Origin: Microbacterium resistens NBRC 103078
Lineage (GTDB): Bacteria > Actinomycetota > Actinomycetes > Actinomycetales > Microbacteriaceae
Direction: 5' to 3'
Assembly: GCF_001552355.1 (NCBI RefSeq)
Contig: NZ_BCRA01000008.1
Coordinates: 1 to 64,000 of the forward strand
DNA length: 64,000 bases
In this document: positions 28,555 through 36,798 of the stretch, piece by piece
How positions within the stretch are numbered: position 1 is the stretch's first letter
Layout: every line of letters begins with the position of its first letter
Notes under the pieces: model-generated
Told to the model about the DNA's origin: nothing
What the model saw: the letters and a program-made list of their open reading frames with translations, nothing else
Databases searched by the model: none
Program-made: the position numbers and the translations under genes

Positions 28555-29760
28555 GGTGCGCACGACCGCGTCCGCCAGCAGGCGCCCGCGCCGCGTGAGC
28601 ACGAGCAGCCCGCGCACGGCGGCGCCGCCCTCGACGAGACCGTCCGCGATGAGTCCGGCCACGCGTGGCCGCACGGCTTCGGGCAGGACCTCCAGCGGCA
28701 GTCCCTCGGCCAGGCGGGATCCGAGCAGGATGCGCTCCAGCAGCGCCGCCTGCGCGTCGGGCCGTTCGGTGCCGGCGGCCGGCGACTCCCCCGCCGCCAG
28801 GCGCTGGGCATACGCGGCCGGGTGCCGCACGTTCCACCAGCGCAGGCCCGCGACGTGACTGTGGGCGCCGGGACCGAAGCCCCACCAGTCGGAACCGCGC
28901 CAGTACGCGAGGTTGTGCCGGGAGCGCTGGTCGGCGCTGCGCGCCCAGTTGCTCACCTCGTACCAGCCGAGACCCGCCGCTGCCAGCCGCTCGTCGGCCA
29001 GCTCGTACATGTCCGCCTGAAGATCGTCGTCGGGAGCGGCGACCTCACCACGGCGGATCTGGCGGGCGAGCTTGGTGCCGTCCTCGATGATCAGGGCGTA
29101 GGCCGACACGTGGTCGGGCGCGAGCGCGACCGCCGCGTCCACCGAGGCGCGCCAGTCGTCCAGGGTCTCGCCGGGGGCGCCGTAGATGAGGTCGACGCTG
29201 ACGGACAGGCCCGCTTCCCGCGCGGCCTCGACCGCCGTGCGCACGTTCTCCGGGCGATGGGTCCTGTCCAGCGCCGCGAGCACGTGCGGTACCGCCGACT
29301 GCATGCCGATCGACATCCGGGTCACCCCCGCGGCCGCGAGCTCCCGCGCGACCGGAGCCGTGACGGTGTCGGGGTTCGCCTCGACGGTGACCTCGGCGCC
29401 GGCGCACAGGCCGAACGCGTCCACGGCGCCGGCCAGCATCCGGGCGAGGTCGCCGGGCGGCAGGAGCGTGGGCGTGCCACCGCCGAAGAAGACCGTGTCC
29501 ATGGGCCGCAGCGCGCCCCGCTCCGCCAGAATGCCGCGGGCGAGCGCGACCTCCTGGAGCAGCGTGTCCGCGTACGTGTCCTGGCGGGCGCCGCGCAGCT
29601 CGGAGGCGGTGTAGGTGTTGAAATCGCAGTATCCGCAGCGGACCCGGCAGAACGGCACGTGCAGGTACGCCGAGAAGGGCGTCGACGCGTCGATCGGCAG
29701 GTCCTCCGGCAGACGGCCGTCGGCCGGGGCGGGATCGCCGAGCGGAAGGGGTCCGGCCAT
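28543..29760 (-). CDS. hemW: radical SAM heme chaperone HemW
   Basis: Radical SAM protein that binds heme and hands it to target enzymes; often mislabelled coproporphyrinogen III oxidase. The 405-residue chain has the [4Fe-4S] motif FSAYLHVPFCRVRCGYCDFN (Cys at about 38, 42 and 45, plus the neighbouring Phe rule typical of HemW), VFFGGGTPTLLPPGDLARML (about 89-108), VTRMSIGMQSAVPHVL, and the C-terminal HemN-like domain. It starts with ATG at 29760. In actinobacteria hemW follows lepA; here two DUF1990 genes and an HNH gene stand between. Its 3' end is overlaid by a tandem repeat. Confidence 0.95.
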   Translation of the reverse strand: MAGPLPLGDPAPADGRLPEDLPIDASTPFSAYLHVPFCRVRCGYCDFNTYTASELRGARQDTYADTLLQEVALARGILAERGALRPMDTVFFGGGTPTLLPPGDLARMLAGAVDAFGLCAGAEVTVEANPDTVTAPVARELAAAGVTRMSIGMQSAVPHVLAALDRTHRPENVRTAVEAAREAGLSVSVDLIYGAPGETLDDWRASVDAAVALAPDHVSAYALIIEDGTKLARQIRRGEVAAPDDDLQADMYELADERLAAAGLGWYEVSNWARSADQRSRHNLAYWRGSDWWGFGPGAHSHVAGLRWWNVRHPAAYAQRLAAGESPAAGTERPDAQAALLERILLGSRLAEGLPLEVLPEAVRPRVAGLIADGLVEGGAAVRGLLVLTRRGRLLADAVVRTLTD

Positions 29761-29787
29761 CAGCGCCGACCCCTCATCGTACGGCGC

Positions 29788-30441
29788 TCACAGCGGCGTC
29801 GTGTACAGCGGCGAGATGGCGCGCAGGTAGCGGGCGAACAGCTCGCGTCGACGACGGCGCACGAGCGCCGGGATCGTCCGGTACAGGAAGGCGTTGGGCC
29901 GGTCGAAGGCGCGGACGGTGAACCAGACCTCGTCGGTGTCCTCGCGCCAGTCCAGGTCGAACGACTCCTCGCCGCTCACCACGGACCCGCCGACGGTGCC
30001 GAGCACGAAGCCCACCCGCCGCGGCTCCTCCGTCACGGAGATGACGCGCAACTCAGCGTCCGCACGCATCCCGCCCGCTCGCCCGCGCACGCGCAGCGTC
30101 ATGCCGGGGCCGACGAACGGCGTGCCGTCGGCATCGAAGCGCTGCTCGATCTCGTTCTTGCTCGGCGCGATGGGCGTGCCCTCGGCGTCGAAGCTGACGC
30201 CCGCGTAGGCGGGGCCGGACGCCGGGCGCAGATCCTCGATCTCGAGACCCGCGGCCCGCTGCGCGGTCCATGACAGCAGCGCCTCGCTGGCGACGCGGAA
30301 ACGCTCCTCGCCACTGCCGATGCGCCACGACTCCTCGGCGGGAAGACTGTGCTCCGGCGGATACTGCATGAGGTCGGGGGCGTGAGTGGCCCCCACGGCG
30401 GCATAGTCCACCGTGCCTTCTCGGAAAGTCCCGCGACGCAT
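29788..30441 (-). CDS. DUF1990 family protein
   Basis: A 217-residue protein of the DUF1990 family, unknown function, cytoplasmic. Recognisable features are the N-terminal FREGTVDYAAVGATHAPDL, the central ADAELRVISVTEEPRRVGFV strand region, and the family signature GTVGGSVVSGEESFDLDW (about residues 147-165) followed by FTVRAFDRPNAFLYRTIPAL. DUF1990 folds are related to polyketide-cyclase-like domains. It precedes hemW by 27 bases and is probably cotranscribed with it. TAGGCT ends 6 bases before the ATG, so the message is likely leaderless. Confidence 0.85.
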   Translation of the reverse strand: MRRGTFREGTVDYAAVGATHAPDLMQYPPEHSLPAEESWRIGSGEERFRVASEALLSWTAQRAAGLEIEDLRPASGPAYAGVSFDAEGTPIAPSKNEIEQRFDADGTPFVGPGMTLRVRGRAGGMRADAELRVISVTEEPRRVGFVLGTVGGSVVSGEESFDLDWREDTDEVWFTVRAFDRPNAFLYRTIPALVRRRRRELFARYLRAISPLYTTPL

Positions 30442-30616
30442 GAGACCAGCCTACTTGCCGACCTCTCGGCGCTCACTCAGGTTCTCCACATTGTGCGCCG
30501 TTCGCGTCGCCGACGGTCCTCGTCGCACGTCTCCGGCGCAGCGTCCGCGGCGAACATGGCCCCTTCTCCCAGGCTGCGCCCTCTGCGGCCCTGCGTCCGC
30601 TGGTGGCAATGCTCCT

Positions 30617-32044
30617 CTAGGCGAACATGATGCGTCGGGGTGGTGGGTGGGCGTAGGTGCGTTGGAGGGGGCTGGTCCATTGGATGGTGCCGTCGGGGTG
30701 TTGTCGTGCGGTCCATCGGTGGGGGTCCGGGACGTCGGGGTGTTTGAGGGTGTGGTGGGTCGGGCAGAGGTGGGCGAGGTTGGTGAGGGTGGTGGGTCCG
30801 CCTCGGGCGTGGTCGTGGGTGTGGTCGATGTCGCAGTGGTGCGCGGGGGTGGTGCAGCCGGGGAATCGGCAGTGTTGGTCGCGGGCGCGGAGGTGGCGGC
30901 GCATGGGGATGGTGGGCGTGTAGGTGTCGGTGTGGGTGAGGATGCCGTCGGGGCCCAGGAAGAGGCGGGTCCATCCGGTGTGTCGGCCGGCGAGGGCGCG
31001 GGCGAGGTCGGGGTGGAGGGGGCCGTGGTCGTCGAGTTCGGCGGGTCGGTCGTCGTGTCCGGCGAGGGTGGTCGCGGCGAGGGTGGTCGCGGCGACGGTG
31101 ACCTGGATGTGCGCCTGGATGCGGTCCAGCCCTGTGCCGTGGACGGGGGTGGGGTCGGCGGCGAGGAGCAGGTCGGTGAACAGGTCCGCGCGGACCTGAT
31201 CGGCTGTCCGCCCATCCACGACATCGGCGGTGTCCGCGGTGCCCGTGGGTTCTGCGACATCGGTGGTGTCCGCGGTGTCCGTAGGTTCTGCGGTGTTGTT
31301 GGAAGCGGAGGGAACGGTGGGTTCCGTGGGTTCAGTGGCGTCCGTGGTGCTGCTGGTTTCGTTGCCGGGGGTGGTGCCCGGTGCCGGACGGCGGCGGATG
31401 TGGTGGGACATGCGGGTGAGGCGGTCCATGATCGCGACGGCGTAGACCTCGGGGATCACCGCGGTGATCAACGCGAGACCGTCATCGAGGGACCGGATCG
31501 TGACGCACCGGTCCGGCCAGGCCGCACGATGCCGCTCCACCACCGCGGCAGGCGCCAGGGCGGCGGCGACCTGCCGCGCCAACACCCGGGTCCGTGCCGG
31601 GGACTCATGCTCCGCGACCTCCAACACCGCCGCCTGATAGAGCCTCAGCACGTCCGCGTCGACGGACCCGGACGCGATCGCGTCGCGCAGGATCCGCGAC
31701 GCGTGCACGATCTCCCGCACATGCGCAGCGGTGATCGTCCCTTCCGGCCACCGCTCCTTCACGTCCGGCAGTTGCGCGGCCAGGACCTCCGCGTCGGCGA
31801 AGGCCCGCTCCACCGTCCCCCGCGACACCCGCCCCGCCGCGGCATACTCCGCGACCATCGACCGACGAATACTGTCACGATGCACCGGCTGAGCCCGCAC
31901 ATCCCCCTCGAACAGGGTCACCCGCCCCGCCAACAACGCCGACGCCTCCGCCTCCAACCGGGCGATCTGCCGACGCGTCGCCACCCACGCATCCAACAGC
32001 CCCTCCCGCGAACGAGCGGTAGACGACGGGGCCGAGGTGAACAT
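30617..32044 (-). CDS. DUF222/HNH endonuclease
   Basis: A 475-residue protein of the multicopy actinobacterial DUF222-HNH family: long helical DUF222 domain (about residues 10-330), a low-complexity Thr/Glu/Pro/Asp linker at about 215-270, and a C-terminal HNH nuclease domain with CRFPGCTTPAHHCDIDHTHD (about residue 395-415) then CPTHHTLKH. The cysteines and His-Asn-type residues for zinc and metal are present. Biological role is unknown; such genes are often multicopy and mobile. I use the ATG at 32044, six bases after TACTCT; an upstream TTG at 32062 is open but overlaps a LexA-like operator. It lies between two DUF1990 genes. Confidence 0.88.
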   Translation of the reverse strand: MFTSAPSSTARSREGLLDAWVATRRQIARLEAEASALLAGRVTLFEGDVRAQPVHRDSIRRSMVAEYAAAGRVSRGTVERAFADAEVLAAQLPDVKERWPEGTITAAHVREIVHASRILRDAIASGSVDADVLRLYQAAVLEVAEHESPARTRVLARQVAAALAPAAVVERHRAAWPDRCVTIRSLDDGLALITAVIPEVYAVAIMDRLTRMSHHIRRRPAPGTTPGNETSSTTDATEPTEPTVPSASNNTAEPTDTADTTDVAEPTGTADTADVVDGRTADQVRADLFTDLLLAADPTPVHGTGLDRIQAHIQVTVAATTLAATTLAGHDDRPAELDDHGPLHPDLARALAGRHTGWTRLFLGPDGILTHTDTYTPTIPMRRHLRARDQHCRFPGCTTPAHHCDIDHTHDHARGGPTTLTNLAHLCPTHHTLKHPDVPDPHRWTARQHPDGTIQWTSPLQRTYAHPPPRRIMFA

Positions 32045-32050
32045 GACCCC

Positions 32051-32070
32051 AGAGTAGAACAAATGTACGA
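32051..32070 (-). promoter_or_regulatory. LexA-like (SOS) box overlapping the HNH promoter
   Basis: On the minus strand TCGTACATTTGTTCTA (32070-32055) matches the actinobacterial SOS box TCGAAC-N4-GTTCGA at 10 of the 12 fixed positions. It overlaps the -10 element TACTCT (32056-32051), which lies six bases before the ATG. LexA bound here would block transcription, so the endonuclease is predicted to be DNA-damage inducible. The two mismatches are both outside the GTTC half-core on the right and change one base of the left GAAC. Confidence 0.6.
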
Positions 32071-32120
32071 CACTCGGGTGGAGGTGTGGACAACCACAGC
32101 GACCGGGAACATGCCGAGGC

Positions 32121-32220
32121 GTGAGCGCGTTTCGACTCGCTGCGCTCGCTCAACGACCGGGAGGAGGCGGACCGAACAGGTGAGCGCGTTTCGACTCGCT
32201 GCGCTCGCTCAACGACCGGG
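32121..32220. repeat. 41-bp direct repeat pair with palindromic core
   Basis: Two identical 41-base copies, 32121-32161 and 32180-32220, each beginning GTGAGCGCGTTTCGACTCGC and ending CAACGACCGGG, lie upstream of the HNH gene. Within each copy GAGTCGAAAC-like and GCGAGCG-type arms (TCGCTGCGCTCGCT) give a short hairpin. Two further truncated pieces, CACAACGACCGGG and GCGCAACGACCGAG, follow by 32260. Units of this sort are dispersed in Microbacteriaceae genomes (from memory). The rest of the 32063-32299 gap holds nothing else I can name. Confidence 0.8.
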
Positions 32221-32299
32221 ACGGCACTCGCACAACGACCGGGGGCGCGCAACGACCGAGGGCGGGCGCAGGAGAAGTCCTTCCTTGCCGGGCGTTCCG

Positions 32300-32791
32300 T
32301 CAGCGTCTCGTCGACGCCGATTCACGGACCGCGTCGTTCACCACGCGCACGTACGCGGCCATGGTGCGATGCTGCAGGATCCGCAGGGCCGGGGTGACGA
32401 CGCGCCAGCGCCACGTGGCGGGGCACGAGATCGAGCGGGCGGTGAAGCGGCCCGACTCATCGAGGACGAACGACTCCTCGCCGTACAGCGGGTGTCCCGG
32501 CATCGCCTCGTAGCCGAAGCCCGAGGCCCCCGCCCACACCACGCGCACCGGCTCGTCGAACCGCTTCCCGCACACACGGAGGGACAACGTGCCGACCTGC
32601 CCCGGCGCGGGCACCGCCTCGGGCGCACCGAAACCGACCCGGCGCTTGAAGTCCCACGTCGAGATCAACGACGCCACCGCGGTCCGCGCCGCGGGCGGAA
32701 CCTCCGTGGAGCGCTCGATCAGCCGCATCCCCCGGGGAACGCGCTGCACCGGCTCACGTGCGATCCCGCGCGGATACGCCGGTCGGCGCAT
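32300..32791 (-). CDS. DUF1990-like protein
   Basis: A 163-residue protein that resembles DUF1990: GTLSLRVCGKRFDEPVRVVW at about residues 67-86, the signature GFGYEAMPGHPLYGEESFVL (about 90-110), and C-terminal TWRWRVVTPALRILQHRTM. It is shorter than the paralogue at 29788-30441 and more divergent at the N-terminus, but the start ATG at 32791 is close behind the lepA stop (four bases between), so it is cotranscribed with lepA. Function is unknown. Confidence 0.78.
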   Translation of the reverse strand: MRRPAYPRGIAREPVQRVPRGMRLIERSTEVPPAARTAVASLISTWDFKRRVGFGAPEAVPAPGQVGTLSLRVCGKRFDEPVRVVWAGASGFGYEAMPGHPLYGEESFVLDESGRFTARSISCPATWRWRVVTPALRILQHRTMAAYVRVVNDAVRESASTRR

Positions 32792-32795
32792 CGGA

Positions 32796-34646
32796 CTACT
32801 TCTTGTCCTTGCCTTCGACGTCCCCGGACAGCGCGGCGATGAACGCCTCCTGGGGGACCTCGACGCGCCCGACCATCTTCATGCGCTTCTTGCCCTCCTT
32901 CTGCTTCTCCAGGAGCTTGCGCTTACGGGTGATGTCGCCGCCGTAGCACTTCGCGAGCACGTCCTTGCGCATGGCGCGGATGGTCTCGCGGGCGATGATC
33001 CGGGCGCCGATGGCGGCCTGGATCGGCACCTCGAACTGCTGGCGTGGGATGAGCTTGCGCAGCCGTTCCGCCATCATCGTGCCGTAGGCGTAGGCCTTGT
33101 CCCGGTGGACGATGGAGCTGAACGCGTCCACCTTGTCCCCCTGAAGCAGGATGTCGACCTTCACGAGGTCCGCTTCCTGCTGCCCGGACGGCTCGTAGTC
33201 GAGCGAGGCGTACCCCTGGGTCTTGGACTTGAGCTGGTCGAAGAAGTCGAACACGATCTCGCCGAGCGGCATGTTGTAGCGCAGCTCCACGCGCTCCTCG
33301 GAGAAGTACTCCATCCCGAGCAGCGATCCGCGGCGCGACTGGCACAGCTCCATCACCGTGCCGACGTAGTCCTTGGGCAGCAGGATCGCGGCCTTGACCA
33401 TGGGCTCGGCCACCGAGGCGACCCGCCCGTCCGGGTACTCGCTGGGGTTGGTGACGGTGACCTTCTCCCCCGTGTCTGTGGTGACCTCGTAGATCACGCT
33501 CGGCGCCGTCGTGATGAGGTCCAGGCCGAACTCACGGGACAGGCGCTCGGTCACGATCTCCAGGTGCAGCAGCCCGAGGAACCCGCAGCGGAAGCCGAAG
33601 CCCAGCGCGACCGACGTCTCCGGCTCGTACTGCAGCGACGCGTCGGAGAGCTTCAGCTTGTCCAGTGCCTCGCGGAGCTCGGCGTAGTCGCTCCCGTCGA
33701 TCGGGTACACGCCGGAGAAGACCATGGGCTTGGGGTCGGTGTAGCCCGCCAGCGCCTCGGCGGCGGGCTTGCGGGCGTTCGTGACGGTGTCGCCCACCTT
33801 GGACTGGCGCACGTCCTTCACGCCGGTGATCAGGTAGCCCACCTCGCCCACGCCGAGGCCCTTCGTCGGCACCGGCTCCGGGCTGGACACGCCGATCTCC
33901 AGCAGTTCGTGGGTCGCCCCGGTGGACATCATCTGGATCCGCTCGCGCGGCGACAGGCGGCCGTCGACCATCCGGACGTAGGTCACCACGCCGCGGTACG
34001 AGTCGTACACGGAGTCGAAGATCATCGCCCGCGCCGGCGCCTCGGCGTCGCCGACCGGGGCGGGGATCTCGGTGACCAGGCGGTCCAGGAGGTCCTCCAC
34101 GCCGACGCCCGTCTTGCCCGACACGCGCAGCACGTCCTCCGGGCGCCCGCCGATGAGGTCGGCGAGCTCCTTGGCGAACTTGTCGGGGTCCGCGGCCGGA
34201 AGATCGATCTTGTTGAGCACCGGGATGATGTGCAGGTCGTTCTCGAGGGCGAGGTAGAGGTTCGCGAGCGTCTGCGCCTCGATCCCCTGCGCCGCGTCGA
34301 CGAGGAGGATCGCGCCCTCACAGGCCGCGAGCGACCGCGACACCTCATAGGTGAAGTCCACGTGGCCCGGGGTGTCGATCATGTTCAGGGCGAACGTCTC
34401 GCCGTCGAGCTGCCACGGCATCCGCACCGCCTGGCTCTTGATCGTGATGCCGCGCTCGCGCTCGATGTCCATGCGGTCGAGGTACTGCGCGCGCATGTCG
34501 CGATCGGCGACGACGCCCGTGATCTGGAGCATGCGGTCGGCGAGGGTCGACTTGCCGTGGTCGATGTGGGCGATGATGCAGAAGTTGCGGATCTGCTCAG
34601 CGGGCGTCGAGGCCGGCTGGAGAGGGGTGAGGGCGCGGGGTGACAT
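32796..34646 (-). CDS. lepA: elongation factor 4 (LepA)
   Basis: Ribosome-binding GTPase that acts in translation, with a role in initiation/30S assembly or back-translocation. The 616-residue protein has the GTPase motifs [20 protein letters not shown] (about residues 21-40), [14 protein letters not shown] (about 95) and NKIDLP (about 148), the EF-Tu- and EF-G-like domains, and the LepA-specific C-terminus ([20 protein letters not shown], about 570-590). Start is the ATG at 34646; TAGAAT at 34684-34679 is a candidate -10. It is divergent from the oligopeptide transporter operon. Confidence 0.98.
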   Translation of the reverse strand: MSPRALTPLQPASTPAEQIRNFCIIAHIDHGKSTLADRMLQITGVVADRDMRAQYLDRMDIERERGITIKSQAVRMPWQLDGETFALNMIDTPGHVDFTYEVSRSLAACEGAILLVDAAQGIEAQTLANLYLALENDLHIIPVLNKIDLPAADPDKFAKELADLIGGRPEDVLRVSGKTGVGVEDLLDRLVTEIPAPVGDAEAPARAMIFDSVYDSYRGVVTYVRMVDGRLSPRERIQMMSTGATHELLEIGVSSPEPVPTKGLGVGEVGYLITGVKDVRQSKVGDTVTNARKPAAEALAGYTDPKPMVFSGVYPIDGSDYAELREALDKLKLSDASLQYEPETSVALGFGFRCGFLGLLHLEIVTERLSREFGLDLITTAPSVIYEVTTDTGEKVTVTNPSEYPDGRVASVAEPMVKAAILLPKDYVGTVMELCQSRRGSLLGMEYFSEERVELRYNMPLGEIVFDFFDQLKSKTQGYASLDYEPSGQQEADLVKVDILLQGDKVDAFSSIVHRDKAYAYGTMMAERLRKLIPRQQFEVPIQAAIGARIIARETIRAMRKDVLAKCYGGDITRKRKLLEKQKEGKKRMKMVGRVEVPQEAFIAALSGDVEGKDKK

Positions 34647-34892
34647 GGGTTCCTGAGCGGGTCGAAGGGATCCGGACGATTCTACGTGAGGCCCGCCTCA
34701 TCGCGATCCGGCGGCGGCGGTGATAGTCTCGCGAAGTTGCCGCGGGGCGAAACCGAGTTCCGCACGCGACTGTGCTCCGTCTCATCCGATTGCGCTCCCA
34801 CCCCCGGAGCGCGGACGGCGTGAGAACGGCTTCGACCCAGCGCCGCGTCGGAGAACCCGTGCGGCGACTGCGAAGAGAGAAAGAACACCGTC
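34647..34892. promoter_or_regulatory. divergent promoter region lepA / oligopeptide operon
   Basis: This 246-base gap holds a TAGAAT element for lepA (34684-34679, minus strand) and, in the other direction, TGATAGTCT with TAGTCT at 34724-34729 as the best -10 for the transporter operon, which would give a 5' leader of about 155 bases before the TTG at 34893. AGAGAGAAAG just before that start is the ribosome-binding site. I found no clear -35 partner, no riboswitch motif and no coding sequence in the leader. Confidence 0.5.
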
Positions 34893-35876
34893 TTGATCAA
34901 GTATCTGCTCCGCCGACTTCTCGGCTGGCTCCTCATGATCGTGGTGGCGACGAACATCACCTACTTCCTGGCGTGGGGGTTCCTCGATCCCCGCAACAAC
35001 TACGTGGGTCGTCGTCCGCCGCTCTCGCCCGAGGAGATCACCCGGGTTCTCGAGCCCCGAAACCTCAGCGACACGGTGCCCCTCATCCAACGCTGGTGGA
35101 ACTGGCTCACCGACATCGTTCTCCACTGGAACTGGGGTGTGAGCCCGGTCGGACAGTCGGTGAACGAGCAGATCGCCTATCGCATCTGGGTCTCGGCGGA
35201 GCTGGTGCTGGGGGCGACGATCATCGCCGCGATCCTCGGCGTCGCGCTCGGCGTCTACACCGCCTCCCGGCAGTACAAGCTCGGAGACCGGATCGGCCAG
35301 GCCACCTCGATCATCACGATGAACATCAACATCGTCGTCGCCGCTCTGGGTCTCGTCCTCCTCGCCATCTCCTTCAACGAGTTCGTGGGTGCTCGCGTGT
35401 TCTTCGTGACCGGCGCCGGCGGGAAGGACGTCGAGGGCTTCTTCCCCTACATCGTGGACAAGCTCCAGCACCTGACCCTGCCGACGATCGCGCTCGTGAT
35501 CATCAGCTACGCCCAGTACCACTTCCTGCAGCGCTCCCTGCTCCTCGACAACATCAAGGCCGACTACGTCCGGACGGCACGCGCGAAGGGCCTCACCAAG
35601 CCGCAGGCCGTGCGCAAGCACGCGCTGCGCACCTCCCTGATCCCCGTCGCGACGCAGCTCGCGTTCACGATCCCCGGGGTCTTCACCGGAGCGATCCTGA
35701 CCGAGTCGATCTTCGGCTGGAACGGGATGGGCAAGTACTTCATCGACACGATCAACAAGAACGACGTGCACGGCGTGGTCGCCGTCGCCGCCGTCGGCGC
35801 GGTGCTGACGGCGATCGGCGCGATCCTGGCCGACATCGTCGTCGTGGTCCTGGATCCGCGAGTGAGGGTGAGCTGA
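34893..35876 (+). CDS. oligopeptide ABC transporter permease (DppB/OppB type)
   Basis: Inner-membrane permease subunit, 327 residues. It has the N-terminal helix IKYLLRRLLGWLLMIVVATN, the short external loop, five further helices, and the EAA coupling loop with the pattern YVRTARAKGLTKPQAVRKHALR (about residues 225-246) that docks the ATPase. The start codon is TTG at 34893 with an AGAGAGAAAG site. Next to it come the second permease (1 base gap), the double ATPase and the binding protein, which together form one complete importer. Confidence 0.93.
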   Translation: MIKYLLRRLLGWLLMIVVATNITYFLAWGFLDPRNNYVGRRPPLSPEEITRVLEPRNLSDTVPLIQRWWNWLTDIVLHWNWGVSPVGQSVNEQIAYRIWVSAELVLGATIIAAILGVALGVYTASRQYKLGDRIGQATSIITMNINIVVAALGLVLLAISFNEFVGARVFFVTGAGGKDVEGFFPYIVDKLQHLTLPTIALVIISYAQYHFLQRSLLLDNIKADYVRTARAKGLTKPQAVRKHALRTSLIPVATQLAFTIPGVFTGAILTESIFGWNGMGKYFIDTINKNDVHGVVAVAAVGAVLTAIGAILADIVVVVLDPRVRVS

Positions 35877-35877
35877 G

Positions 35878-36798
35878 ATGACGACGAACACGATCCAGCC
35901 GCCCGTGGGCCCGGACACGACCGCAGCACGCCTTCCGCGCAAGCGGATGTCGACGATGGAGCTCTACTACCGGCGCTTCGTCCGCAACAAGCCCGCGGTC
36001 GTCGGAGTCTTCATCTTCGTCGCTCTGGTGCTCTTCTCGATCATCGGTCCTCTCGTGGCGAAGTACGACCACATCTTCCTCGACTTCCTCAACCTCGGCA
36101 CACCGCCGTCCGGAGAGCACTGGTTCGGGACCACTGCATCGGGCAACGACCTGTTCGCCCAGGTGGCGATCGGCACCCAGCGCTCCCTGATGATCGCGGT
36201 CACCGTCTCCGTGGGAACGACTGTGATCTCGGCGATCGTCGGCACGGCGGCCGCCTACTTCGGGGGCTTCTTCGAGCGGACCACGCTCCTCGTGATCCAC
36301 TTCCTGATGGTGATCCCGACCTTCCTGATCCTCGCGCTGGTGTCGAACAGCGCCGGCGGCGACTGGCGGGTCATCTCCATCGTGATGATCTTCACCGGAT
36401 GGTTCTTCCCTGCCCGGGTCATCTGGACGATGGCGCTGTCGCTTCGCGAACGCGAGTACGTGCACGCCGCCCGCTACATGGGCGTCCCGGGCATGCGCAT
36501 CGTGCTGCGGCATCTCCTCCCCAACATCGGGTCTCTTCTGGTGATCAACTTCACCCTCGGCATCGTGACCGCCGTCATGGCGGAGACCGGGTTGTCGTTC
36601 ATCGGCTTCGGCGTGAAGATCCCCGACGTGTCGCTCGGGTCTCTCATCGGCACGGGCGCCAACTCCATCAGCAGCGCCCCGTGGCTGTTCTACTTCCCTG
36701 CCGGCGCGCTCACCTTGCTGACCGTCTCCATGGCCCTCGTGGCGGACGGCCTGCGCGACGCCCTCGATCCCACCTCTGCGGCGGGAGGCCGCGCATGA
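35878..36798 (+). CDS. oligopeptide ABC transporter permease (DppC/OppC type)
   Basis: Second permease subunit, 306 residues, with the N-terminal helix of the OppC-N domain ([21 protein letters not shown], about residues 28-48), an external loop containing [21 protein letters not shown] (about 82-102), five helices and the coupling loop [20 protein letters not shown] (about 193-212). It starts one base after the DppB-type stop and overlaps the ATPase start (ATGA). Membrane topology and the pairing with a DppB-type partner are typical of the di- and oligopeptide importers. Confidence 0.94.
   Translation: MTTNTIQPPVGPDTTAARLPRKRMSTMELYYRRFVRNKPAVVGVFIFVALVLFSIIGPLVAKYDHIFLDFLNLGTPPSGEHWFGTTASGNDLFAQVAIGTQRSLMIAVTVSVGTTVISAIVGTAAAYFGGFFERTTLLVIHFLMVIPTFLILALVSNSAGGDWRVISIVMIFTGWFFPARVIWTMALSLREREYVHAARYMGVPGMRIVLRHLLPNIGSLLVINFTLGIVTAVMAETGLSFIGFGVKIPDVSLGSLIGTGANSISSAPWLFYFPAGALTLLTVSMALVADGLRDALDPTSAAGGRA

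Noticed and set aside
30451-31260. Minus-strand Pro/Thr/Ser-rich frames inside the HNH gene, and a glycine/valine-rich plus frame opposite it
   Set aside because: They are alternative frames of the HNH gene; their low complexity comes from its repetitive Thr/Pro/His codons.
34724-34892. A riboswitch in the leader of the oligopeptide transporter
   Set aside because: Although the leader is about 155 bases long, I see no known aptamer motif and no strong terminator or sequestrator hairpin.
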